From Sulfurimonas aquatica (lineage in GTDB: Bacteria > Campylobacterota > Campylobacteria > Campylobacterales > Sulfurimonadaceae), in NCBI RefSeq assembly GCF_017357825.1, contig NZ_CP046072.1, positions 620,001 to 684,000 of the forward strand: 64,000 nt of DNA, in the 5' to 3' direction. Made by a program: the position numbers and the translations under genes. The notes beneath the pieces were generated by a model that saw only the letters and a list, made by a program, of their open reading frames with translations, searched no databases and had not been told where the DNA came from. Positions 50,935-58,549 of this stretch are shown here, piece after piece. Position 1 is the stretch's first letter, and each line of letters opens with the position of its first letter.

Positions 50935-52146
50935 TTAAATATCATCTTTATTTATCTCAACGCCACCATCTTCTAGCGTATATATGAGGTCTGTTGTATC
51001 TAGTTTGTCAAAATTTGCCAGCATTATTTTTCTCAGGTATGCTTTTTCAGCCTGTTCAGCCTTTAGTAAGCTTCCAGCAAAAATGCCTTTTTTCTCTAAA
51101 ACTAAAGATGTGATATCTCTATCCATTTTGACATGAGCCATTAACTCTTTGATATTGATATCAAAAATTGAGCCCAGCAGAGAGAACATACCTGCGATGT
51201 ACGCTTTGTCTTTGAGCCCTTCACTTGCGTCTGCCTCCATACTCTCGGCACGCTTGAGGGCAAGCTCAAGGATAGTTTGTGAAGCTGTATTTGTTGATAC
51301 TTCAGAATAAAGATAGACCATTAACCATCTAAGGAGTTGATCTCTTCCCATAAGGGTGATTACCTGTGTTATTGATTGGACTTGTACATCCAACTTCTTA
51401 GATTTGTTGAAAAATTGGATAAGTTTAAAAGAGAGGTCAGGCTGTCTTTTTATAAAAGACTCTATCTCTTCAGTCGTTTTACTCTCTTTTAGATGTTGGA
51501 TAAGTTGTAATATAACTACTTGAGCAGGTTCTTTAGAACTTTTAATCTCTATAATTTCTGGCTGATTTAGAATATAGCCTTGGAAATAATCAAAGCCCAT
51601 CTCTAGAGATTTTTTAAAATCTTCTCGCGTTTCTATATTGTGTGCGAGTAGTTTTATTCGAGTACCCTTAAACTTCTGCATCACTTTTTTCAAGTTTTCA
51701 GGTTCAGAACTAAGTATATCCATACGGATAATATCTATGTATGCAAAAAGTCTTTGATACTTTACAATCATTGCAGCACTTGAGTCAAAATGTCCTATAG
51801 ACAACTTAAAGCCTCTTTTTTTGTACTGAACTATTTTTTTAACAATAGCTTCTGTAAGATTAATAGTCTCGCAAAGGCTAAGCACAAATCTATCTTTATT
51901 TAAAATATCCAAAATACCTTTTGTAAGAGTTGCTTCATCAACATTGATAAATGCTAATGTATTTCTTCCTAGTAAAAGGTCTAGCTCATTACTTGTGATG
52001 GAGCTGATGATAAGCTTTGCAGTCCCTTTTACATTATTGGCGATAGTTGTTGGATTGTTATCAGCATCTTTAAAAACAAGCTCGTAAGCAAATATTCCAT
52101 TTTTGTGGTTAAATATTTTTTGTTTGGAGATGTAGACTGAATTCAT
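50935..52146 (-). CDS. Degenerate EAL plus HDOD signalling protein (YuxH/CdgJ type)
   Basis: This 403-residue protein has an N-terminal EAL-like fold (about residues 1-205) and a C-terminal HDOD domain (about 210-400). The EAL signature is replaced by YELV, and the later catalytic segments are altered (SLCETINLTE, IGHFDSSAA where an active enzyme has DDFG-like residues). Cyclic-di-GMP phosphodiesterase activity is therefore unlikely. Proteins of this architecture act as non-enzymatic regulators of motility and surface growth in other bacteria. It is monocistronic and divergent from surE. Confidence 0.85.
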   Translation of the reverse strand: MNSVYISKQKIFNHKNGIFAYELVFKDADNNPTTIANNVKGTAKLIISSITSNELDLLLGRNTLAFINVDEATLTKGILDILNKDRFVLSLCETINLTEAIVKKIVQYKKRGFKLSIGHFDSSAAMIVKYQRLFAYIDIIRMDILSSEPENLKKVMQKFKGTRIKLLAHNIETREDFKKSLEMGFDYFQGYILNQPEIIEIKSSKEPAQVVILQLIQHLKESKTTEEIESFIKRQPDLSFKLIQFFNKSKKLDVQVQSITQVITLMGRDQLLRWLMVYLYSEVSTNTASQTILELALKRAESMEADASEGLKDKAYIAGMFSLLGSIFDINIKELMAHVKMDRDITSLVLEKKGIFAGSLLKAEQAEKAYLRKIMLANFDKLDTTDLIYTLEDGGVEINKDDI

Positions 52147-52201
52147 TAACTTATCCTTATATTTTGATTATTATACTATAAAATGACTTTATTGATAAAA
52201 G

Positions 52202-52230
52202 TTGAGTTATTCCACTAAAGAGTGTAAAAT
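52202..52230 (+). promoter_or_regulatory. surE promoter placed for a leaderless transcript
   Basis: TTGAGT (52202-52207), a 17-nt spacer and an extended TGTAAAAT (-10 at 52225-52230) lie directly before surE. The -10 ends 6 nt before the ATG at 52237, so transcription would begin at or next to the start codon. No ribosome-binding site is present, consistent with a leaderless mRNA. Confidence 0.5.
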
Positions 52231-52236
52231 ACACTT

Positions 52237-53022
52237 ATGAATAAAAAGTATAAAATTTTAGTAACAAATGATGACGGTTATGAAGCAAAAGGGCTTTTGT
52301 CTTTAGTAGAAGCTCTTAAAGAGTTGGATGACGTTGAGGTAATGGTTGTAGCTCCCGCAAATGAAAAGTCTGCATGTGGACACTCTTTGACCCTTGTGAG
52401 ACCTCTTCGTTTTGTTAGTGTGGATGATGATTTTTATAAACTTGATGATGGAACGCCAAGCGACTGTGTTTATCTCTCATTGAGCACTATTTATGAAAAC
52501 ACGAAGCCCGACCTACTTGTAAGTGGTATAAACCGTGGCTCAAACATGGGTGAAGACATTACGTACTCGGGAACTGCTGCTGGAGCGATGGAAGGTGTTT
52601 TACACGATATTCCCTCTATCGCGATAAGCCAAGTGATGGATTTTACAAATCCAGATGGCGATTTTTCTCTTGCTGGGGAGACCATTAAAAAATTAGTTAC
52701 TAAGATAAGAGAAGGCTCGTTTCCTCTTCCTGAACGCGAATTTTTAAATGTAAATATTCCTCCTGATGCCACAAGCGCCAAGATAAAAGTGACTTATGCA
52801 GGTTACAGACACTATGCAAATGACTCACATCTACATAGAAATCCAAGAGGAGAAGAGCACCACTGGCTAGGACTTCATCCTCTGAACTTTTCTAAACGCG
52901 AGGGTGTAGATGGTATGAGCGACTATGATGCTATAGAAGCGGGATACATCTCCATAACACCAATCATGCTTGATTTGAGTGCTTATAAGAGTATGCAGAG
53001 ACTTAAAGAGTGGGTAGAGTAG
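52237..53022 (+). CDS. surE: 5'/3'-nucleotidase SurE
   Basis: SurE is a divalent-metal nucleotidase that dephosphorylates nucleoside monophosphates in the cytoplasm. The protein has 261 residues. Asp12-Asp13 in ILVTNDDGYEA bind metal. The motifs SACGHSLTLVRPLR, DGTPSDCVYL and VSGINRGSNMGEDITYSGTAAGAMEG follow, all standard. It starts at the ATG that gives the normal family N-terminus (VTNDDG after ten residues), without a Shine-Dalgarno site. The stop is followed one base later by the TTG of the next gene. Confidence 0.95.
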   Translation: MNKKYKILVTNDDGYEAKGLLSLVEALKELDDVEVMVVAPANEKSACGHSLTLVRPLRFVSVDDDFYKLDDGTPSDCVYLSLSTIYENTKPDLLVSGINRGSNMGEDITYSGTAAGAMEGVLHDIPSIAISQVMDFTNPDGDFSLAGETIKKLVTKIREGSFPLPEREFLNVNIPPDATSAKIKVTYAGYRHYANDSHLHRNPRGEEHHWLGLHPLNFSKREGVDGMSDYDAIEAGYISITPIMLDLSAYKSMQRLKEWVE

Positions 53023-53023
53023 T

Positions 53024-53662
53024 TTGGGAAAATATGACCGCATAAAAATAATTCTTCAAGATGATTTTAAAAAACTAGAAGACGCTAAAATAATCCTTTT
53101 AGGAGTTGGCGGCGTTGGAAGTTTTTGTCTTGATTGTCTCTATCGAAGTGGAATAAAAGATATAACAATCGTTGACTTTGACACTTATGACGACTCAAAT
53201 CAGAACCGCCAAATGTGGTCGGAAATGCATGAAAACGAAGTAAAAGTAGAGGCTCTTTTAAAGCATTACCCCGAACTTAAAATTATCAACAAAAAAATTG
53301 ATGAGCAGTGGGTTTGGGATTTTGACTTTGATGAGTATGACGTAGTTTTAGACGCCATAGATGATAGAAATGCAAAACTCGCGTTAGCTCAAAAGTGTTA
53401 TAAAAAACTTATCTCCTCTTTTGGTGCAGCTAAACGCATGGATCCGACAAAGATAATCGTGGATGATATTTGGAAAAGTTATGGAGACAAGTTTGGCTCT
53501 CGCATACGAAGCGAACTTAAAAAACGCGGGTTTAAAAAGAAGTATAAAGTGATATTTTCATCTGAAGAGGCTCAAGTAAAAGAGAAGGGTAGTTTTATGG
53601 GTGTTACCGCCGCATTTGGACTTGTGATGTGTTCAGAGACTATAAAAAGGCTTCGTGGTTGA
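53024..53662 (+). CDS. tcdA: ThiF/TcdA-family E1-like enzyme (tRNA t6A dehydratase type)
   Basis: This 212-residue ATP-binding protein of the HesA/MoeB/ThiF superfamily has the nucleotide motif GVGGVGSF near residues 27-34. The conserved adenylation segments are VDFDTYDDSNQNRQ and VVLDAIDDRNAKLAL. The combination resembles TcdA, which cyclises N6-threonylcarbamoyladenosine in tRNA, though this version is shorter than the usual 250-270 residues. The start is TTG; no in-frame ATG lies near the expected N-terminus. It overlaps the next gene by 4 nt if that gene starts at TTG 53659. Another ThiF-like role cannot be excluded. Confidence 0.75.
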   Translation: MGKYDRIKIILQDDFKKLEDAKIILLGVGGVGSFCLDCLYRSGIKDITIVDFDTYDDSNQNRQMWSEMHENEVKVEALLKHYPELKIINKKIDEQWVWDFDFDEYDVVLDAIDDRNAKLALAQKCYKKLISSFGAAKRMDPTKIIVDDIWKSYGDKFGSRIRSELKKRGFKKKYKVIFSSEEAQVKEKGSFMGVTAAFGLVMCSETIKRLRG

Positions 53663-54552
53663 GACTTATTTTAGTCATTTTCTTTCTGAGGACTTTGCTT
53701 ATGTCGGAAGATTTAGTCGAGTATGATTATGAACTTGACGCATACTACTCGAATGTCTCTGCGTTTATAGATCTTGATACCGCAAATGAGATAACAGACG
53801 CCTCAGAACTAAGTGAAGCTGAGTTATACACAAGATTAGTATTAAATACACTCAATCCAAATATTTTTTTACTTGAAGCTGCTGTGCACCCTATGCCAAT
53901 AGTAGGTATATATAGTCGTAAAAACTATGAAGAGAGTTATAATAGCTCAACTATAAATGATTTAAATCTTGTAAGAGCCGTAACGGCAGGTTTTGCAGAG
54001 CCTTACTCATTATCTCTTTTTTTTGGAAGGATGATGGTTTTTAAAAACAAGAAGAGTGATGAGAGGGTTGGAAAAAATAGAGCTTATATAGGATATTTAT
54101 TAACTATAGGAGATAACTCTATCAAAGAGAATGTTGCTCATGCCAATAGATTTATGACTTTTGAGTTTAAATTAAAAGGGACAAGAGAGCAAAAAGATAG
54201 AGATTTGGACTGGAGTTTTAGAGTTGGAGCAAAAATGAATGAAAATAGAAATTTTGTAGACACTTTTTACATTGGGGCGAGAAGAAGCAGTATTGACTAT
54301 AAAAAAAGTGCTTTCTCTTTTTTATATAACAGTGCATTTACTGCCCTTGTAGAAGTAAGCTCAAATACTTTTAAGTTTACAAATTCTGAGTTTGTAATTG
54401 AGAAAAAGTTTCCACTCTCTTGGAGTGAAAAGATGTCTTTTGGTTTAGGACTAGGATATCTCTACACTAGTAATGAGAAATATAATGGGATACTTAGAGA
54501 TGAGGGTGTTGAAAATCATCAACTTATCTTTCGTCCAAATTTAAAGTTTTAA
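53659..54552 (+). CDS. Probable exported protein, possibly a small outer-membrane beta-barrel
   Basis: From TTG 53659 the product is about 298 residues and begins with a signal-like helix (LRLILVIFFLRTLLMS). AAAAGG lies about 9 nt upstream, and the start forms a TTGA overlap with the tcdA stop. A longer reading from GTG 53629 would put 10 residues before the signal. The rest has alternating polar/hydrophobic strands (YIGYLLTIGD, MTFEFKLKG, WSFRVGAKM, FYIGARRS, MSFGLGLGYLY) and ends with aromatic Phe (RPNLKF), as outer-membrane barrels often do. I do not recognise a named family. Confidence 0.68.
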   Translation: MRLILVIFFLRTLLMSEDLVEYDYELDAYYSNVSAFIDLDTANEITDASELSEAELYTRLVLNTLNPNIFLLEAAVHPMPIVGIYSRKNYEESYNSSTINDLNLVRAVTAGFAEPYSLSLFFGRMMVFKNKKSDERVGKNRAYIGYLLTIGDNSIKENVAHANRFMTFEFKLKGTREQKDRDLDWSFRVGAKMNENRNFVDTFYIGARRSSIDYKKSAFSFLYNSAFTALVEVSSNTFKFTNSEFVIEKKFPLSWSEKMSFGLGLGYLYTSNEKYNGILRDEGVENHQLIFRPNLKF

Positions 54553-54561
54553 AGGAAGCGA

Positions 54562-54942
54562 TTGTTTGATTTTTTAGATAGTGATTGGTTTAACATAGGT
54601 CTAGAGATAGTTTTTGTTATCTTAATCTCGTATGATATTAAAAAGTACATAGAGACTAAGAAACGCGAGTATATTACAAACATAGTACTCACCGTAGCAT
54701 TTGCCATATGGACGCTTTATCCATACTATAACTCTTATGTAGGCTGGGATGGGACTCAAAAAGAGAAGATGTTAAGTACTTGTGTCGACTCAAATGACTC
54801 AAAACTTTGTAAATGTATGGATGATAAAATATTTAAAGAGTATGTATACGATGAGTATATACAAGTAGATCATAACTCAAGTGAATATAGAGAGTTTTTA
54901 GACGAAGCTAAAGAGGATTGTTTAGATGATGGATGGTTTTGA
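54562..54942 (+). CDS. Small two-TM membrane protein with Cys-containing tail
   Basis: This 126-residue unknown protein starts at TTG 54562 with AAAGGAAG just upstream. Two hydrophobic segments lie at about residues 10-25 and 40-57, followed by a soluble acidic tail containing four cysteines (STCVDSNDSKLCKCMDD and DCLDDGWF), possibly disulfide-bonded or metal-binding. Its 3' end overlaps the next small gene by 17 nt. It appears to form a translationally coupled group with the exported protein before it. Confidence 0.65.
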   Translation: MFDFLDSDWFNIGLEIVFVILISYDIKKYIETKKREYITNIVLTVAFAIWTLYPYYNSYVGWDGTQKEKMLSTCVDSNDSKLCKCMDDKIFKEYVYDEYIQVDHNSSEYREFLDEAKEDCLDDGWF

Positions 54943-55177
54943 TTTAAACTCCGCTCTTGTTTGTGAAGGTATTATTGGAGATGGTTGTGGAGGTGGAAGA
55001 GTCTTTTTTGTTGAGGATGAAACACTTAAAACATTTGATCCGCTAACAAAAAGTAGTACACTTTTACTAGAGGGTATTGTGGATGCACTCTCGGTATCTA
55101 AAAAGGCATGTATTATAACAATTAGCACTAAATCTCAAGAGATTAAATATGACTTATCCCTCTTACAACAGATTTAA
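54926..55177 (+). CDS. Small unknown cytoplasmic protein, 83 residues
   Basis: The gene starts at ATG 54926 (or 54929) inside the end of the preceding gene. It is a compact alpha/beta-looking protein with a Gly/Cys segment (EGIIGDGCGGGRVFF) and no signal peptide. I cannot name a family. Its TAA overlaps the stop codon of the minus-strand kinase gene by 4 nt. Tight coupling to its neighbours supports it as real. Confidence 0.55.
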   Translation: MMDGFDLNSALVCEGIIGDGCGGGRVFFVEDETLKTFDPLTKSSTLLLEGIVDALSVSKKACIITISTKSQEIKYDLSLLQQI

Positions 55178-56373
55178 ATAGTCTCACTACTTAAAATCAT
55201 TGGATTATGAAAGGTATATATAAAGGTGCTTCCCTTGGCTAACTCGGAGTGTATATCTAAAGTGATGTCCGATTCGTCTATTATGGATTTAACTATACTC
55301 ATACCAATCCCAAATCCATTCTTATGCTCATTTTCTCTATAGTGTTTTTTTAGAATCATATGAGGGTTTTTAATACCTTGTCCGTAGTCTTGAATACTCA
55401 GCTTTATATCATCAGTATCTTTTTTTAGCGTTACATTGATTTTAGAGTTTGTATTGGAAAATTTTATAGCGTTTGAGAGTGTATTATCAACTATCCTCTC
55501 AAGTTTTGTTCTATTAAAAAGAATCTCTACTTTTACACTACAGTCAAAAGAGATAACTATATCTTTAAGTTCACAAATCAATTCAAAATATGTCACTCTA
55601 TCTCTTAAAAACGCATTCAAGTTGATAGGTTCATCTTGGTATTCTATACGATTTTGTTTGATTAAATAGTCCATATCATTATATATGGTTGCTAAAGATT
55701 TCGTCGCAGATTTTATACGATTGAAGTATTTATTTGCTCCATAAATACTGCTAAAGAGGTCCACATTTACATTTATAATACTCAAAGGGGTATTGATTTC
55801 ATGCATAGACTCTTTGATAAAATCATCTAGTTTTTCGTTTACTCTTTTAAATGGTCTTGAGAAGCTGTTTAAAAAGTAAAAAGAGAGAAGTAAAATAAGA
55901 GCAATTATCCCAAACGCCACAATACTTGCTTCTAAGTATATTGGAGCAAAAGATATTTTTTTCTCAGTAATCAAATACTCAGCGAAGAAATATTTCTCAG
56001 AGGGTAGTTTCGTTATAAGATACCTATTAGAACCATCACTATGATAACCATTCATAAATGAGGGTAGGGGCTCTTTAATCTGTGTATATATTCGTGAAAA
56101 ATCTTTTTTGTAAATTCCAGATTTATATTGTGTAAATTTTGGAAATTCAAATGTTTCATTTGGGTGGTTTCCAAAAATATCCATCGCATTAATGATATGG
56201 GACTGGATGGATTTGAGCTCAACTTCGGTTTTGATTTCATGTAGCTTTATTTTATGGTCGATGTAGATATACAGGGGTGCTAAAAGGATTATTGATATAA
56301 TTAAAGTATAGATGAAACTATATTTTTTTACAAACTTTTGCTCATTAACAATCAAGACGATATCCCAAGCCAT
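55174..56373 (-). CDS. Sensor histidine kinase
   Basis: This membrane kinase of up to 399 residues has TM1 at about 18-38, a periplasmic part (about 39-145) and TM2 at about 148-170. The H-box MHEINTPLS has phospho-acceptor His191, the N-box is RIVDNTLSNAIKFS, and the G-boxes are DYGQGI and GFGIGMSIVK. No HAMP or PAS domain is evident. Its 5' end overlaps the response-regulator gene by 29 nt from the ATG. A TTG seven codons in (56355) would reduce the overlap and is a fair alternative start. It pairs with the adjacent OmpR-type regulator and probably the upstream Cache-like sensor. Confidence 0.9.
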   Translation of the reverse strand: MAWDIVLIVNEQKFVKKYSFIYTLIISIILLAPLYIYIDHKIKLHEIKTEVELKSIQSHIINAMDIFGNHPNETFEFPKFTQYKSGIYKKDFSRIYTQIKEPLPSFMNGYHSDGSNRYLITKLPSEKYFFAEYLITEKKISFAPIYLEASIVAFGIIALILLLSFYFLNSFSRPFKRVNEKLDDFIKESMHEINTPLSIINVNVDLFSSIYGANKYFNRIKSATKSLATIYNDMDYLIKQNRIEYQDEPINLNAFLRDRVTYFELICELKDIVISFDCSVKVEILFNRTKLERIVDNTLSNAIKFSNTNSKINVTLKKDTDDIKLSIQDYGQGIKNPHMILKKHYRENEHKNGFGIGMSIVKSIIDESDITLDIHSELAKGSTFIYTFHNPMILSSETI

Positions 56374-57004
56374 AAATATTTTTTATAATCTCTTTTGGTA
56401 ATTTCCTACGAAGATTATTTATTTGAACTCTTGCATTGGCTGAAGAGACACTATTCTGCCATATTTGCTCATGTAACATTTCAGTGGTGACTACCCTGTT
56501 TCTATGAAGTAAAAAAAGGTTTAGTATATCTCCCTCTGTCTTACTTAAGGCAACTCTTTGTTCATTATGTGTTAACTCATAAGTTGTGACATTATAGTTG
56601 TATCCTTGAGGAAGTTTAATAAAAGTCTCATCGGTTTTAAAGCAGTTTGACTTAAGGGCATGTTGGACTCTTAGGAGTAGTTCTATCAAGTCAAATGGTT
56701 TTTTTATGTAATCACAACACCCATGTGCATACCCCTGAAGCATAGCATCCGCACTTGACATGGATGTTACAAAAATCGTTGGAATGTTTTTATTTTCTAT
56801 TGAGAGCTCTTTTCTAAGTGAAAAGCCATCCCACTCTCCTGGGACATTCACATCAAGAAGTAAAAGGTCATAATCAATTGTGAAAATCGCATCAAAAGCA
56901 TCATCGCTATTCTCGTAACTGTCTACATGATAGTTTTTACTTTTTAGAAACTCTTCTATGCTCTCTTTTAATATAGTCTCATCTTCAAGTAAAAGTATTT
57001 TCAC
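56345..57004 (-). CDS. OmpR/PhoB-family response regulator
   Basis: This 219-residue regulator has a receiver domain (residues 1-118; acidic EDE at 7-9, phospho-acceptor Asp51 in LLLLDVNVPG, Lys in YIKKPFD) and a winged-helix DNA-binding domain (about 125-219; RVQINNLRRKL). GTG start, confirmed by AGAGGA a few bases upstream and by a GTGA overlap with the stop of the sensor gene before it. It is the cognate partner of the histidine kinase that follows, and its binding sites may lie at the porin promoter in this cluster. Confidence 0.93.
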   Translation of the reverse strand: MKILLLEDETILKESIEEFLKSKNYHVDSYENSDDAFDAIFTIDYDLLLLDVNVPGEWDGFSLRKELSIENKNIPTIFVTSMSSADAMLQGYAHGCCDYIKKPFDLIELLLRVQHALKSNCFKTDETFIKLPQGYNYNVTTYELTHNEQRVALSKTEGDILNLFLLHRNRVVTTEMLHEQIWQNSVSSANARVQINNLRRKLPKEIIKNIYGLGYRLDC

Positions 57005-57984
57005 TTTATTTTTCCTCTAGATATATTTTTTGGATTATTTACAGCTTTTTCTTTATTTAAGCATATATTTGAGTCGATTGACTCACTATTTTTAAGTACA
57101 GAGTAGTAGAGATCTTTTCTTGCATATGTGAAAAATGCATTAAGCTCTCTTTCAAATGCACTAAATAGTTCAAGCTTCTGCTTTGAGATTATTAGTATAA
57201 AGTATCCAATATTGTCTCCATTACTATTTAGAATTGCTCGAGAAAAATAGAAGTGGTTTTTCCCTTCAAGCTGCCCTTGATTTAGTAGCTTAGAGATGCC
57301 AGTTTTTTTCAGATAAGCAATATGCTCTACATTTGCTCCATTATTTGCAATAATCATATTTTCAATTACTGGATTATTATTTAAAAGAACAGCTTGGTTT
57401 TTGTATTTAGAATTTAGTAGAGCAATCATACTTATGTCATAGTTAAGAAAATACTCTTCGAGTGAATTAAATCTATGTATGACCTCTATAAAACCAACAA
57501 CTTCTCCATTTCTAACTATAGGTATGGAAGCTATGAGAACTAATCTTCTTGCAGCTTCAAAAGATAGATGCGGATTTTTACTTATTTTTATCTCTTGTAA
57601 GTCTGGTCTAAATTTTTTAACATTTAAGCCAGCATCACTATTGTCCCAACTTCGTGCAAAGATAACATACTCTTTAGTAAGTATCTGCGCACGCATTTTT
57701 GAACCACTAAATATCTCTAGGGCATTCATATGCTGCTTGAGTATTTCATAGCCTTTTATCGAGTCATTAGTTTTGATTGCGGATTGGAGTGTTTCATTTT
57801 GAGATAGAGCAAAGGCAAAGTTAAATGCTTCGGCCTTTTCTCTCTCTATCTGTTTATTGAGGAGATTTATAAGAACTGTATGTACATTATTAACATACTC
57901 TTCTTTCTTTTGTAGATTAAAGTAGAGACTTAAAAGTACAAGAACTATCAACAATAGAACCAAGTACTTTTGATAAAGTTTCAT
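57001..57984 (-). CDS. Single-TM periplasmic sensor protein, Cache-like, part of the two-component operon
   Basis: This 327-residue protein has one N-terminal membrane anchor (about residues 8-24) and a large periplasmic portion. A Cache-type domain is suggested by the ITKEYVIFARSWDNSDAGLNVKKFRPDL and GEVVGFIEVIHRF segments. A second similar half follows (about 180-290; IGYFILIISKQ). No kinase, GGDEF or MCP part is present. It overlaps the response-regulator gene by 4 nt, so it is probably an auxiliary ligand-binding partner of the kinase, whose own periplasmic domain is small. An AGGA site precedes the ATG. Confidence 0.72.
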   Translation of the reverse strand: MKLYQKYLVLLLIVLVLLSLYFNLQKKEEYVNNVHTVLINLLNKQIEREKAEAFNFAFALSQNETLQSAIKTNDSIKGYEILKQHMNALEIFSGSKMRAQILTKEYVIFARSWDNSDAGLNVKKFRPDLQEIKISKNPHLSFEAARRLVLIASIPIVRNGEVVGFIEVIHRFNSLEEYFLNYDISMIALLNSKYKNQAVLLNNNPVIENMIIANNGANVEHIAYLKKTGISKLLNQGQLEGKNHFYFSRAILNSNGDNIGYFILIISKQKLELFSAFERELNAFFTYARKDLYYSVLKNSESIDSNICLNKEKAVNNPKNISRGKIK

Positions 57985-58033
57985 AACTATTCCTAATCTT
58001 ACTCTGTGATGTATTGTATCACTTTTATGACTA

Positions 58034-58537
58034 CTATTTTATTTTAATGTAAGCATATCCATCTCTTTGCAGATCAATTGCTTTAATTATTCCAGCAGGT
58101 GTTAGCTCTACAAAGTCTAGAATTTGTTCAGGTTTTACATTTTTCTTTTCCATCGTATTTCCACAAGCATAAATAGTCAAGCTATCACCAGCAGTTTGCT
58201 TTAGGCTAGAAATTCTGCCTGCTGTTCCATTACCAGAGGGCCCACCATGATCTTGGTAAGGTTTTTTTACAAAACCAGTTCCTTTAAAGTCCTTCATTAC
58301 ATATTGTAAACATGGTCCAAGGGCTACTAGGTTTAAATCGTATTGAATCATATTTTTGTTGTAGTGTTTTACAACATTGTTCATAGTGTTTAACATCAAG
58401 TGAATACGCTTTGGATCAGCAAAATCACATTGGTAGACTATATTTACTACATCATCTTCATCGTTATCATTTGCAGATGATGGAACAACCATCATCATTA
58501 CTACTGCAAGGGCATATATTAATTTAGTTAATTTCAT
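58034..58537 (-). CDS. Periplasmic DsrE-family protein
   Basis: This 167-residue protein has a signal peptide (cleavage near PSSA-ND) and a DsrE/DsrF-like fold: VNIVYQCDF at the first strand, LVALGPCLQYV and LTIYACGNTM. Cysteines are at 37, 76 and 125. DsrE proteins bind or relay sulfur, and the exported version is common in sulfur-metabolising Campylobacterota. It lies 12 nt after the porin gene, with its own AAGGA site, so the two are co-transcribed. A role in periplasmic sulfur handling is inferred from the family, not shown. Confidence 0.78.
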   Translation of the reverse strand: MKLTKLIYALAVVMMMVVPSSANDNDEDDVVNIVYQCDFADPKRIHLMLNTMNNVVKHYNKNMIQYDLNLVALGPCLQYVMKDFKGTGFVKKPYQDHGGPSGNGTAGRISSLKQTAGDSLTIYACGNTMEKKNVKPEQILDFVELTPAGIIKAIDLQRDGYAYIKIK

Positions 58538-58549
58538 TTTTATTCCTTT

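Noticed and set aside
50935-52146. LapD-type cyclic-di-GMP receptor for the adhesin
   Set aside because: The protein has EAL-like and HDOD domains only, with no membrane segments or periplasmic output domain. The diguanylate cyclase at 199-1749 also lacks membrane segments. Neither fits LapD, and no LapG-like protease was found in the window.
58006-58022. GTGAT-N7-ATCAC hairpin as a terminator after the DsrE gene
   Set aside because: The T-run follows on the plus side, the wrong orientation for the minus-strand transcript, and the stem is only 5 bp.
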